40,518 nucleotides of DNA from Gemmatimonadota bacterium (GCA_029862925.1 JAOTWJ010000013.1:1-40518), one strand, 5' to 3'. Counted from the stretch's first letter, positions 8,818-17,099 are shown. Notes: generated by a model not told the origin, from the letters alone. Numbers and translations are program-made.

Positions 8818-9852
8818 CTACGACCCCTCGCGCACGTCGCGCGGCATGGCGTCGAGCAGGGCCTTGAGCTCGGTGGCGCGCTCCAGCGTCGTGACCAGGA
8901 CCTGCCCGTTGGCGCGCACGACGACGAGCCCGCGCACGCCGTCGACGACCACCGGTCCGTCGTCGGCCCACACGACCGTGTCGGCGACGTCGCGCACGAA
9001 CGCCGAACCCACCACCACGTTCCCCTGCGCGTCGCACGACCGGACACGCCGCAGCGCGGCCCACGTGCCAACGTCGTCCCAGCCGAACCGGCCGGCGACC
9101 GCGACCACGCGCGTGCTGCGCTCGAAGTGCGAGACGTCGATGGCGATGGGGGTGACGGCGCGGAAGAAGCCCTCCACGTCGCCGCGCCCGAGCAGCGCCA
9201 GGTGCGGGGCGATTTCGGGGGCGTGAGCCGCCGTTTCCGCGGCGAAGCGCGCGGCTGTCCAGGCGAACAGGCCGCTGTTCCACAGGGCGCCGCCGGCCAC
9301 GAGCCGGGCGGCCCGGGCGGCGTCCGGTTTCTCGGTGAAGCGCGTGACGCCCCAGACGCCGTCTCCCACTGCGTCGCCCCGTTCGATGTATCCGTACCCC
9401 GTGTCGGGACGGGTGGGCTCGATACCGACGGTCGCCAGCGCATCGTGGGTGGTGGCGGCGGCGAACGCCCGCCCGGCCGCCTCGCGGAAGCCCTCGGCGT
9501 CACCCACCCACCAGTCGGCGTGGAGCGACAACACGACCGCCGCCGGGTCGCGCGCGGCGATGTGCGTCGTGGCCCACGCGAGCGCGGGCCCGGTGGACGC
9601 CGCCCGCGGCTCGGCGAGGACGTGGACCGGCGCCACCGCGGCCAGCTGCTGCCGGGTGGCGTCCGCGTGCGCGCGACCGGTGACGACGAGTACGCGCTCG
9701 GGCGGCACGAGCCCCTCGAGCCGGCGCACGGCGTCGACGAGCAGCGGCACCGAGGTGGCCAGCGGAAGAAACTGTTTTGGTCGGGCGGGGGTAGAGAGGG
9801 GCCAGAAGCGCGTGCCGGAACCGCCCGCGAGCACGACCGCCCAGCGGTTCAC
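8818..9852 (-). CDS. manC: Mannose-1-phosphate guanylyltransferase
   Basis: 344 residues; makes GDP-mannose from mannose-1-phosphate and GTP, the entry to mannosylated glycans, capsule and deoxysugars. The nucleotide-binding signature GGSGTRFWPL is at 10-19 and PKQFL at 25-29, followed by LSLHADWWVGD (metal-binding Asp region), DTGYGYIERGD, FTEKPD and LWNSGLFAW, and finally GWDDVGTW. These are diagnostic of the GDP-mannose type rather than glucose-1-phosphate enzymes. The protein has only the catalytic part; there is no C-terminal phosphomannose isomerase domain as in long ManC/AlgA proteins. The start is GTG at 9852. It follows the Roadblock gene by 21 bp and precedes the GlmU-like gene by 8 bp, all in one operon. 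Confidence 0.9.
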   Translation of the reverse strand: MNRWAVVLAGGSGTRFWPLSTPARPKQFLPLATSVPLLVDAVRRLEGLVPPERVLVVTGRAHADATRQQLAAVAPVHVLAEPRAASTGPALAWATTHIAARDPAAVVLSLHADWWVGDAEGFREAAGRAFAAATTHDALATVGIEPTRPDTGYGYIERGDAVGDGVWGVTRFTEKPDAARAARLVAGGALWNSGLFAWTAARFAAETAAHAPEIAPHLALLGRGDVEGFFRAVTPIAIDVSHFERSTRVVAVAGRFGWDDVGTWAALRRVRSCDAQGNVVVGSAFVRDVADTVVWADDGPVVVDGVRGLVVVRANGQVLVTTLERATELKALLDAMPRDVREGS

Positions 9853-9873
9853 CGCGTCACCCCGACGGGGGGA

Positions 9874-10227
9874 TCACAGCAGACCGGCAATGGCCGCCCG
9901 GTGCTTGCGGAGCTCGTAGAGCAAGGCCCCTACGTTGGTCCCGGGGGCGACGACGAGCGCGAGCAGCGTCTCGGACGTGAGCAACTCCACCACAGCCAGC
10001 CCGTCGTCGAACTCGACGGCGCCCGCCGTGAACGCGCCGCATGCGGCCGTGTCGCCGAGCTGCCGGCAGGCGGACACGAGCGGCGGCACGAGCGCGGCGA
10101 CGCTGTCGGGATCCAGCCCGTTGGCGGACACGGAATCGATCGGGAGGCCGTCGTGCCCGAGCACGATCGCCGCCTTGACGCCGGGACGGCGCGCGAGGGC
10201 GTGCACCACGTCGCGGATGGTCGACAT
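9874..10227 (-). CDS. Roadblock/LC7-domain protein
   Basis: 117 residues covering a single Roadblock/LC7 fold: MSTIRDVVHALARRPGVKAAIVLGHDGLPIDS, then LVSACRQLGD, AVEFDDGLAVVELLTSETLLALVVAPGTNVGALLYELRKH in short segments. Bacterial Roadblock proteins such as MglB dimerise and regulate small Ras-like GTPases, affecting polarity or motility. No MglA-type GTPase is visible in the window, so the partner must lie elsewhere. It is the promoter-proximal gene of the operon with manC, the GlmU-like gene and the MBL gene. The ATG at 10227 has no Shine-Dalgarno site, and a TTGACT-17-TAGCTT promoter ends 7 nt upstream, so a leaderless mRNA is likely. Confidence 0.85.
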   Translation of the reverse strand: MSTIRDVVHALARRPGVKAAIVLGHDGLPIDSVSANGLDPDSVAALVPPLVSACRQLGDTAACGAFTAGAVEFDDGLAVVELLTSETLLALVVAPGTNVGALLYELRKHRAAIAGLL

Positions 10228-10234
10228 GGCGGCC

Positions 10235-10263
10235 AAGCTAGAGGTGGCCCACAGTGAAGTCAA
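10235..10263 (-). promoter_or_regulatory. Promoter of the Roadblock-manC operon
   Basis: Read on the minus strand, TTGACT (10263-10258) is followed after 17 bp by TAGCTT (10240-10235). The predicted transcription start (about 10229) practically coincides with the ATG at 10227. The fit to a vegetative sigma-70 promoter is good at -35 and fair at -10. Confidence 0.65.
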
Positions 10264-10288
10264 GCGAAAAACACGCACGGCGCGGAGG

Positions 10289-10317
10289 TTGACCGCCCCT
10301 CGGGCCGCGGCTAAGCT
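10289..10317 (+). promoter_or_regulatory. Promoter of the lipoprotein-serS operon
   Basis: TTGACC (10289-10294), 17 bp, TAAGCT (10312-10317). The predicted start near 10324 leaves about 7 nt before the ATG at 10331. It is divergent from the Roadblock promoter, with 25 bp between the two -35 elements. Confidence 0.6.
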
Positions 10318-10330
10318 TCAGCCACAATCC

Positions 10331-10909
10331 ATGCACGCTATCTCATTGCCATATCGTACCTTTGGCGGCCTGGCCCTGATCGGGGCCACCGCGGTCGTGG
10401 CCTGCAGCAATCCCAACGCGCTGCCGCCCGCGCAGGTGGACAACGTCATCGACACGACCGTGCTCTTTGCGCTCAGCGGCACACCGCTGAGCGCGCCGAG
10501 CGCGTTCAACGTGGTGGAGGCGACGACGGCGCGGACCGATCGCAACCTCCCCTTCGACTTCGCGTTCGACATCGCCGCCGCGGGAACGCCGCTCCTCTAC
10601 CCGCCGGGATCCCTGGGCCTCTTCCCGGAGGCCGGCATTCTCGTGTCGACGGAGTCGTTCGCCGGCGTCCTGACCGCTCCGCGCGAGGGCTACGTGGCCG
10701 ACAGTGCCGTCGCCGTCGCTGCGGGGAGCGTGTTCGTGGTGCGGTCGCGGTCGAGCAGCTCCCAGTGCGCGCTCGCCGGGTCGCTGCCGCGGTACGGCAA
10801 GTTCCACGTGCTCGGCGTCGACCTGCAGCAGCGCACCATCACGCTCGAGTTTCTCATCAACCGGAACTGCGGCTACCGCGGGCTCGAACCGGGTCTGCCC
10901 GCCGACTAG
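10331..10909 (+). CDS. Putative lipoprotein, function unknown
   Basis: 192 residues with an N-terminal signal ending in the lipobox VVAC, Cys25 being the predicted lipidation site. The mature protein has mixed beta-strand-like segments (VDNVIDTTVLFALSG, PFDFAFDIAAAG, GVLTAPREGYVADSAV, FHVLGVDLQQRTITLEFL) and two further Cys residues (in SSQCALAG and NRNCGYRG) that may form a disulfide. I do not recognise a family. The gene begins just after a TTGACC-17-TAAGCT promoter and ends 3 bp before serS, so it likely shares the serS transcript. Pairing of a lipoprotein with serS has no obvious functional logic. Confidence 0.78.
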   Translation: MHAISLPYRTFGGLALIGATAVVACSNPNALPPAQVDNVIDTTVLFALSGTPLSAPSAFNVVEATTARTDRNLPFDFAFDIAAAGTPLLYPPGSLGLFPEAGILVSTESFAGVLTAPREGYVADSAVAVAAGSVFVVRSRSSSSQCALAGSLPRYGKFHVLGVDLQQRTITLEFLINRNCGYRGLEPGLPAD

Positions 10910-10912
10910 ACC

Positions 10913-12193
10913 GTGATCGACATCCGCCAGATTCGCGATGCGCCCGACCGCGTGCGGGCGGCGCTCGCACGTCGCGCGGCCGCGCTCCCCGCGCGCGTCG
11001 ACGACGCGCTGGCCCTCGACCGTCGACGCCGCGAGTTGCTGGTCGAAGTCGAGGCGCTCAAGGCCGAGCGGAACGAGCGCTCGATGGACGTGGGGCGGCG
11101 GAAGAAAGCCGGGGACGACGCGACGGGCCTGCTGGCCGGCCTCAAGACGCTGAGCGATCGCATCACGGCACTCGACGACGAGGTGCGCGCGGTCGATGCG
11201 CAGCTCGACGAGCTGCTGCTGCAGGTTCCCAATCTGCCGCTGCCCGACGTGCCGAGCGGCGACGCCAGCGCCAATGCCGTCGTGCGCACGTGGGGTGAGC
11301 CCCCGGAGTTCGCCTTCCCGCCCCGCCCGCATTGGGATCTCGGCGCCGCGCTCGGTCTCCTCGACCTGCCCACCGGCGCCAAGATCGCCGGCTCCGGGTT
11401 TCCGCTCTTCACGGGCCTCGGCGCCCGCCTCGTGCGCGCGCTGGCGAACTTCATGCTGGACCTCCACACCACGGAACACGGGTACGTCGAGGTGCAGCCG
11501 CCGTATCTCGTCAACGCCGACACGGCCCGCGGCACCGGGCAGCTGCCGGATCACGAAGGCAACATGTACGTGACCGCGGACGGCTTCTACCTGATCCCGA
11601 CCGCCGAGGTGCCGGTCACCAACATCCATCGGGACGACGTGCTCGCCGGCGAGGCGCTGCCGCTGGCGTACGCGGCGTACACGCCGTGCTTCCGCCGCGA
11701 GGCGGGCGCGCACGGGAAAGACACGCGCGGCCTGATCCGGGTGCATCAGTTCGACAAGGTCGAGCTGGTCCGCTTCTGCCGACCGGAGGCCTCGGCGGCG
11801 GAGCACGCCGCGCTGCTGGGGCATGCGGAAACCGTCCTGCGCCGGCTGGAGCTGCCCTACCGGGTCGTGTTGCTGGCGAGCGGGGACATCGGGTTTGCGA
11901 GCGCCAAGACGTACGACCTCGAGGTCTGGGCCGCCGGGGTCGGGGCGTGGCTCGAGGTGTCGAGCGCGAGCACGTTCACCGATTTCCAGGCGCGTCGCGC
12001 GAACATCCGGTACCGGCCGGCCCCCGGCGCGAAACCCGAGTTCGTGCACACGCTCAACGCGTCGGGGCTCGCGTTCCCGCGCACGATCATCGCGTTGCTC
12101 GAGAACTACCAGCGCGAGGACGGCTCGGTGGAGGTTCCGACGGCGCTGGTCCCCTTTCTGGGGACCGACCGGCTCGCGCCCCGTGCCCCCTAG
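10913..12193 (+). CDS. serS: Seryl-tRNA synthetase
   Basis: 426 residues, class II aminoacyl-tRNA synthetase charging tRNA-Ser and also tRNA-Sec, which is encoded in this same window. The N-terminal antiparallel coiled-coil arm (about 28-105, rich in Arg/Glu/Leu) binds the long variable arm of its tRNAs. The catalytic core shows the TXE loop (IPTAEVPVTN), motif 2 (FRREAGAHGKDTRG), the EVSSASTFTDFQARRANIRY segment, and motif 3 (NASGLAFPRTIIALLENYQ), where the common NGSGLA is NASGLA. The start is GTG at 10913. Length is normal for the family. The 3' end overlaps the histidine kinase gene by 11 bp. Confidence 0.97.
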   Translation: MIDIRQIRDAPDRVRAALARRAAALPARVDDALALDRRRRELLVEVEALKAERNERSMDVGRRKKAGDDATGLLAGLKTLSDRITALDDEVRAVDAQLDELLLQVPNLPLPDVPSGDASANAVVRTWGEPPEFAFPPRPHWDLGAALGLLDLPTGAKIAGSGFPLFTGLGARLVRALANFMLDLHTTEHGYVEVQPPYLVNADTARGTGQLPDHEGNMYVTADGFYLIPTAEVPVTNIHRDDVLAGEALPLAYAAYTPCFRREAGAHGKDTRGLIRVHQFDKVELVRFCRPEASAAEHAALLGHAETVLRRLELPYRVVLLASGDIGFASAKTYDLEVWAAGVGAWLEVSSASTFTDFQARRANIRYRPAPGAKPEFVHTLNASGLAFPRTIIALLENYQREDGSVEVPTALVPFLGTDRLAPRAP

Positions 12194-13349
12194 GCTCCCG
12201 CGCCGGTTCCGGCAACTCGGGCCCGAGGTCGTGCTGGGCCTGGTCGTCCTGTTGAGCGCCGTCTCGCTCTGGCAGGCGTGGAATCTCTCGCGCCACCTCC
12301 AGAGCGAGGCGCAGCAGGCGTCGCGCATCTACGGTCGGGTCATCGCCGCGCTGAACGACACGGCGGCGACGGCGCAGACCGAGGCCCTGCTCGACATCGT
12401 GACCGAGATCCGCCAGACCGAGCTGCCCGTGGTGATCACCGACACGGCCGGCCGGCCCACCCAGACCGTCAATCTGCCGTTCGACGCCCCCCCGGAAGAC
12501 CCACGGGTGGTGGCCTACATCCGGCGCCTCGATCAGTCGAACCCGCCGATCGTCGTGGCGTCGCTCGGGGAGGTGCACTACGGCCGCCTGCCGATCGGGC
12601 AGCGGCTGCGACTCCTGGGCATCCTGCAACTCGCGTTGCTGGTGAGCGCCGTGGCGGCCGGGATCTGGGCGTACCGGACGGCGGTGGACCGCGACCGGGA
12701 CCGGCTGTGGGTCGCCATGGCGCGCGAATCGGCCCATCAACTCGGGACCCCGCTGATGAGCGCGGCCGCGTGGGTGGATCGGTTGCTGGAGCGGGACGGC
12801 TATACGGGGGAGATCGCCGGGCATCTCCTGGCCGACCTCGACCGGCTGCATCGGGTCGCGCAGCGGTTCGAACGGATCGGGCGGCCCGCGCATCGCGACC
12901 GGGTGGCCCTCGGCACGCTGGTCGAGCGCACGGTCACGTATTTCGAGCCGCGCCTCCCGAAGCACGCGCATCAGGTGCGCTTCGCGGTCCGCGCGCCGGG
13001 CGCCGGTCCGTTCGTCACCGGCGACCCGGTCCTGCTCGAGTGGGCGTTGGAGGCCCTCGTGCGCAACGCGATCGACGCGCTGCGCGGACGGGGGGGCACC
13101 ATCACGCTGCGGCTCGAGTGCAGCGCGACCCGGGCGTATCTCGCGGTGCACGACGACGGGCCGGGAGTGGCGCCGGAGGTGCGGACGCGGCTGTTCGAGC
13201 CCGGGGTCACGACCAAACAGGGCGGGTGGGGCATCGGGCTGGCCCTCGCCCGCCGGATCGCGGAGGACATGCACGACGGCCGGCTCACGCTCGCGGCGCC
13301 CGCGGCGGGCACGGAGTTCGTGCTCGAGCTGCCGCTGGCGGCGGGATGA
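12183..13349 (+). CDS. Membrane sensor histidine kinase without HAMP domain
   Basis: 388 residues. One hydrophobic segment at about 15-32 and a second at about 143-163 flank a ~110-residue extracytoplasmic region, which contains a PAS/Cache-like stretch (TELPVVITDTAGRPTQTVNL). The phosphoacceptor site is His185 in ESAHQLGTPLMSA. The HATPase domain shows the N box (LVRNAIDAL), the D box (VHDDGPGV), the F box (LFEPGVTTK) and the G2 box (GGWGIGLALARRIAED). H-Q-L-G-T-P-L is an H-box version seen in some non-proteobacterial kinases. The second membrane helix leads directly into the kinase core with no HAMP. No response regulator is adjacent, so it is an orphan. Start GTG 12183 overlaps serS by 11 bp; the stop overlaps the helicase ATG as ATGA. 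Confidence 0.9.
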   Translation: MPPRLPRRFRQLGPEVVLGLVVLLSAVSLWQAWNLSRHLQSEAQQASRIYGRVIAALNDTAATAQTEALLDIVTEIRQTELPVVITDTAGRPTQTVNLPFDAPPEDPRVVAYIRRLDQSNPPIVVASLGEVHYGRLPIGQRLRLLGILQLALLVSAVAAGIWAYRTAVDRDRDRLWVAMARESAHQLGTPLMSAAAWVDRLLERDGYTGEIAGHLLADLDRLHRVAQRFERIGRPAHRDRVALGTLVERTVTYFEPRLPKHAHQVRFAVRAPGAGPFVTGDPVLLEWALEALVRNAIDALRGRGGTITLRLECSATRAYLAVHDDGPGVAPEVRTRLFEPGVTTKQGGWGIGLALARRIAEDMHDGRLTLAAPAAGTEFVLELPLAAG

Positions 13350-15592
13350 CGACGCTGACCCTCAATGCGCCACAGCGCGCCGCCGTCGAGCACGCGCGCG
13401 GCCCGCTGCTGGTGCTCGCCGGGGCGGGCTCGGGCAAGACCCGCGTGCTCACCGCACGGCTGGCGCATCTCGTGGCGGAGCAGGGCATCCCAGCCGACCG
13501 CATCTTCGCCACCACGTTCACCAATCGCGCGACGCGCGAGATGCGGCACCGCGTGGCCACCCTCCTCGGGCGGGAGCCCGTCGGCCTGTGGATCGGTACG
13601 TTCCACTCGCTCTCGGCCCGGCTGCTGCGGCGCGAGGCCCGGCGGCTGGGATTCACCCCGCAGTTCACGATCTACGACGAAGCCGACCGGCTGGCCCTGA
13701 TCAAGCGGCTGCTCGAGCAGGGCGGGTACGCGCCCAAGGCGTATCCGCCGAAACTCGTGCAGGCCATCATCTCCGGGGCGAAGAACCGGCTCGTGCCCCC
13801 CGAGGAGCTGGCGGCCGCGGCCGCCGAACCGGTGGAACGCGTCGCGGCCGAGATCTATCACGCGTTGGAGGGTGCGCTCCGCGCCGCCAACGCGATGGAC
13901 TTCGACGACCTGCTGCTCCATCCACTCACCCTGTTCCGCGAGCATCCCGACCGGCTGGCGGTCTACCAGGAGCGGTTCCGGGCGGTGCTGGTGGACGAGT
14001 TCCAGGACACGAACCGCGCGCAGTATCTGCTGGTCCGCTCGCTCGCGAGCCGGCACACCAACATCTGCGCCGTGGGCGACGACGACCAGTCGATCTATTC
14101 GTGGCGCGGCGCCGACGTGCGCAACATGCTCGACTTCCAGCGCGACTTCCCCGCGGCGACGGTCGTGCGGCTGGAAGAGAACTACCGGTCGACGTCGGTC
14201 ATCCTGGACGCCGCGAACGCCCTCATTGCCGAGAACACGCAGCGTCTGGGCAAGACGCTGTTCACGGCGCGTGCCGGCGGGACACCGATCCAGGTCGTGG
14301 CCACCGCCGACGAGCGCGACGAAGCCGAGTGGCTCACGCGCGAGTTCGCCACGCGGGCCGCGCAGGAGCACTACGCGCATGGCGATTTCGCGGTGTTGTA
14401 CCGCACCAACGCGCAGTCGCGCGCCCTGGAGGAAGCGCTGCGCCGCGCCGGCCTGCCGTACCAGATCGTGGGGGCGGTGAGCTTCTACAACCGGCGGGAG
14501 GTGAAGGACCTGATCGCGTATCTGCGACTCATCGTGAATCCGGCCGACGACGAGGCGTTCCTGCGGGCGGTCCAGGTGCCGCGGCGCGGGCTCGGGCTGG
14601 CGAGCCTGGCGAGCCTGCAGGCGGCGGCCGGGCAGTGGCGCCGGGCGCTGCTCGAGACCGCCGCCATCGCCGACCGCATCCCCGAGCTGCGGCCGCAGGC
14701 GAAGCGCGCGCTGCAGGAGTTTGCCGCGCTGTGCGCGCGGCTGCGCGCGGAGGCGGCGACGGCGACCCCGGCGGGGCTGCTCGAGCGGGTGATCGAAGCG
14801 GTGCAGTACGAAGCCCACCTCGAAACCGACGGACCGGAGGGACGCGATCGCATCGAGAACGTCCGCGAACTGCTCGCGGCGGCCGCGGAGTGGTCGGAGG
14901 AGATCGACGGAGGCGACGCAGACGAGTCCGGGACGCCGCTGGAGCGCTTCCTCGCGACCGCCGCTCTCACCACGTCGGACGAGCAGGTTGGCGGCGATCC
15001 GGACGGGATCACGCTGATGACGGTGCACACGGCGAAGGGGCTGGAATGGCCGGTCGTGGCGGTGACGGGTCTCGAGGATGGGCTGTTTCCGCTGAGCCGC
15101 GCGCTGGAGACGGTCGCGGGAGCCGAGGAGGAGCGGCGGCTCGCCTACGTGGCGATCACGCGGGCCCGCGACCGGCTCTACCTCACGTGGGCCCGGGCCC
15201 GCCGTCGGGGCGGCCAGCTGCTGCCGGGCATGGCGTCGCGCTTTCTCGAGGCGCTGCCGCCGGGGGTCGTCGAGGAACACCGCAGCAGCAGCGTGTTCGG
15301 CGTCGAGGCCCTGCGTCGGCGGGGACGGCCGAGCACCGACGCCTGGTTCGGCGGCAAGCCGGACGTGCCGCTCGGCGTGACGTTCACGGTGGAAGACGAG
15401 TCGCAGGACGCGCCGCGGTACGTGAAGGGAGAACGGGTGCGCCACCGCCGGTTCGGGCAGGGCACGATCCGCGGCCTGGCCGGGCGCGGGCGCGAGCTCA
15501 AGGTGGACGTGGAGTTCGACGATCCGGAGGTCGGCACAAAACAGCTGCTCGTGGCGTACGCCGGCCTGGAACGCTCGTGGGACGGCGCCTGA
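13346..15592 (+). CDS. pcrA: UvrD/PcrA-type superfamily 1 ATP-dependent DNA helicase
   Basis: 748 residues; a 3'-to-5' DNA helicase acting in repair, replication restart and displacement of protein from DNA. Motifs in order: Q motif (LNAPQRAAV), Walker A AGAGSGKT (26-33), Ia TFTNRATREM, Ib GTFHSLSARLLR, Walker B DEFQDTNRAQY (about 217), motif III VGDDDQSIYSWRGAD, motif IV LEENYRST, then VLYRTNAQSRALEEALR, motif V (LMTVHTAKGLEWPVV) and VI (AYVAITRARDRLYL). The C-terminus has the PcrA-type Tudor-like element GERVRHRRFGQGTI... ending in KQLLVAYAGLERS, which contacts RNA polymerase in PcrA. Length is normal. pcrA rather than uvrD is a preference, not a certainty. A hairpin follows the gene. Confidence 0.93.
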   Translation: MTTLTLNAPQRAAVEHARGPLLVLAGAGSGKTRVLTARLAHLVAEQGIPADRIFATTFTNRATREMRHRVATLLGREPVGLWIGTFHSLSARLLRREARRLGFTPQFTIYDEADRLALIKRLLEQGGYAPKAYPPKLVQAIISGAKNRLVPPEELAAAAAEPVERVAAEIYHALEGALRAANAMDFDDLLLHPLTLFREHPDRLAVYQERFRAVLVDEFQDTNRAQYLLVRSLASRHTNICAVGDDDQSIYSWRGADVRNMLDFQRDFPAATVVRLEENYRSTSVILDAANALIAENTQRLGKTLFTARAGGTPIQVVATADERDEAEWLTREFATRAAQEHYAHGDFAVLYRTNAQSRALEEALRRAGLPYQIVGAVSFYNRREVKDLIAYLRLIVNPADDEAFLRAVQVPRRGLGLASLASLQAAAGQWRRALLETAAIADRIPELRPQAKRALQEFAALCARLRAEAATATPAGLLERVIEAVQYEAHLETDGPEGRDRIENVRELLAAAAEWSEEIDGGDADESGTPLERFLATAALTTSDEQVGGDPDGITLMTVHTAKGLEWPVVAVTGLEDGLFPLSRALETVAGAEEERRLAYVAITRARDRLYLTWARARRRGGQLLPGMASRFLEALPPGVVEEHRSSSVFGVEALRRRGRPSTDAWFGGKPDVPLGVTFTVEDESQDAPRYVKGERVRHRRFGQGTIRGLAGRGRELKVDVEFDDPEVGTKQLLVAYAGLERSWDGA

Positions 15593-15641
15593 GCCCCGTG
15601 TCGTGGCCCGGCGGCGTGCGGTGCGGCGCCCGGCGTCGGTG

Positions 15642-15666
15642 CGGGCTCGACGACTAGTCGAGCCCG
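15642..15666. terminator. GC-rich hairpin between convergent helicase and phospholipase-like genes
   Basis: A perfect 10-bp stem, CGGGCTCGAC (15642-15651) and GTCGAGCCCG (15657-15666), with loop GACTA. It overlaps the last codons and the stop codon of the minus-strand gene. No T-tract follows on either strand, so it may act as a 3'-end stabiliser or a factor-assisted terminator. Confidence 0.5.
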
Positions 15667-16616
15667 GCGACGCGCCGTACGCGGTCTCGCCAGGGACGCT
15701 GCGACGCGGACGCCTCCCAGAACGGGAGCTCCCCGGGGAGCCCGCCAAACCGCTCGTCCGCCAGCTTCGCGAGCCGCCAGCTGTCGCTGGGAATCCGGTT
15801 GCGCATCACGTCCAGCCGCATCCGCTTCGCGAGCGTCAGCGAGGCCTCGCCGGCGGGATCCAGCCGCCGCGGCCGGGCCTCGTCGCCCTGCGCCAGCACC
15901 TCCATCACGAACTGGAACGCGACTGCCATCTGCCGCTCCACCAGATCGTCGGTGAGGTCCCAGCGGCTGCGTTCGGCCACCACCCGGAAGGCGCGCTGCC
16001 AGCTCTGCGTTTCCGTGAGTCCCACCATGCCCCGGAACAGGCGCCGGCTGGTGCGCACGGAGAAGATCGTGGGGGCCAGGATCCGGTCGAGATGGGAATC
16101 CGCGTCGAGATGGTTCATGCGGATCACGTCCATGGCCTCGCGGGCGTAGTGCTCACCGAGGTGCGTTTCGAACCGGCTTTCCCAGTAGGAGTGGCCGATG
16201 GCAATCGTGGTGGACGTGAGGACGAGCTGGCGCGGGACGAAGTAGTTATGCGCCACCGCGTCCGCCGCCAGGTGCGAGAGGTAACCCAAGCCGAAGCTGC
16301 AGAGCGCGTCCGAGTCTGCCCGATCCGCGATCTCCTGCCCCACGTGCCAGTGATGGCAGTGTCGGCCGATCGGGGCGTACTTCTTGGCGATGGACGTGTC
16401 GGCGGCGATGGAACCGTAGAGGTAGTCGTAGGGGTACGCGCGCAGCAGGTCGGCGACCATCCCGGGCAGTTGCGCGAGGTTGGCTAGGACCGACTCGCCC
16501 AAGTAGATGTGCGTGCCGGGGGACCACGCCACGGCGACGTCGGGGAGCAGCGCAAGCAGCGCCAATCCCGCGATCACGCCTCCGAGCACCGGGGCCCAGC
16601 GGAGCGGTGGCGTCAA
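15654..16616 (-). CDS. Exported zinc-dependent phospholipase C-like protein
   Basis: 320 residues with a signal peptide (hydrophobic core about 10-24, cleavage expected after AVA at residue 30). Cleavage would expose Trp31 as the new N-terminus, as in Bacillus cereus phospholipase C, where the N-terminal Trp binds zinc. Further candidate zinc ligands are His36 (SPGTH), Asp73 (IAAD), His115-x3-Asp119-x3-His123 (LSHLAADAVAH) and His142-x3-Glu146 (HSYWE). This order parallels the zinc phospholipase C / S1-P1 nuclease family. The substrate is not shown by the sequence. The start is TTG at 16616, inside the stop of the upstream gene (TTGA), and no better start precedes the signal peptide. It forms a two-gene operon with the coiled-coil membrane protein. 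Confidence 0.82.
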   Translation of the reverse strand: MTPPLRWAPVLGGVIAGLALLALLPDVAVAWSPGTHIYLGESVLANLAQLPGMVADLLRAYPYDYLYGSIAADTSIAKKYAPIGRHCHHWHVGQEIADRADSDALCSFGLGYLSHLAADAVAHNYFVPRQLVLTSTTIAIGHSYWESRFETHLGEHYAREAMDVIRMNHLDADSHLDRILAPTIFSVRTSRRLFRGMVGLTETQSWQRAFRVVAERSRWDLTDDLVERQMAVAFQFVMEVLAQGDEARPRRLDPAGEASLTLAKRMRLDVMRNRIPSDSWRLAKLADERFGGLPGELPFWEASASQRPWRDRVRRVAGLD

Positions 16617-17059
16617 CGGCGACCCAGGAAGGCGCGCTTCGCCGCGCGGAACAGCCCGGACCCCCGCCGCGTCGTGCGCAGCAGTGCCGCCACGTCCAGC
16701 ACCGTGTCCTCGAGCTCTTCCTGGAGGACATCGAGCAGCGTCTCGAGCTCGAGGAACCGCTCTTCCAGCGCGGTGGCGGTGCGTTCGGCGCGCTCACGCA
16801 GGCGCTTGGATGTGCCGACCACGGCCGCGACCTCGTCGCGGACGACCACGGCTACCCGGCCCGCGTCATCCACGGTCCGCCGCACCGCCTCGAGCGTCGG
16901 TCGTGCGTCGCGGTCCAGGTTCTCCATCAGGTGCGTGAGCCGCGCGGTCAGTGTGTTCATCTGTCGCAGGGCCGCCACCAGCCCGATCATCAGGACGAGC
17001 ACGGACCCCGCCAGCACCGCCGTTGCCAACGCCGTCACCACGGCTGGCCACCCCGTCAC
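16613..17059 (-). CDS. Membrane-anchored coiled-coil protein (DUF948-like)
   Basis: 148 residues. One N-terminal membrane helix (about 7-29, VVTALATAVLAGSVLVLMIGLVAAL) as two short segments is followed by a long helical, charged region of about 31-130 with heptad-like spacing (MNTLTARLTHLMENL, ERAERTATALEERFLELETLL). The C-terminus is basic. The layout resembles DUF948 proteins, short bitopic membrane proteins of unknown function. The GTG at 17059 is preceded by GAGGAGG about 5 nt upstream, a strong ribosome-binding site. A TTGACA-17-AACTAT promoter lies about 70 bp upstream. Its stop overlaps the TTG start of the phospholipase-like gene. Confidence 0.75.
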   Translation of the reverse strand: MTGWPAVVTALATAVLAGSVLVLMIGLVAALRQMNTLTARLTHLMENLDRDARPTLEAVRRTVDDAGRVAVVVRDEVAAVVGTSKRLRERAERTATALEERFLELETLLDVLQEELEDTVLDVAALLRTTRRGSGLFRAAKRAFLGRR

Positions 17060-17086
17060 GCGACCTCCTCGTCAGGCTGCGGGGCG

Positions 17087-17099
17087 CGTGCCAGGCACG
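17087..17099. repeat. Short palindrome in the leader of the DUF948-like gene
   Basis: CGTGCC-A-GGCACG is a perfect palindrome between the predicted minus-strand promoter and the GTG start at 17059. It could be an operator or a small mRNA stem; nothing in the sequence decides. Confidence 0.35.

Noticed and set aside
10343-12328. A 661-codon minus-strand frame opposite the lipoprotein and serS
   Set aside because: Shadow of serS, a certain gene; composition is typical of antisense GC-rich frames.
12971-15748. A 925-codon minus-strand frame opposite the helicase gene
   Set aside because: Same artefact: antisense to a gene with all SF1 helicase motifs, and no domain-like sequence in the shadow.
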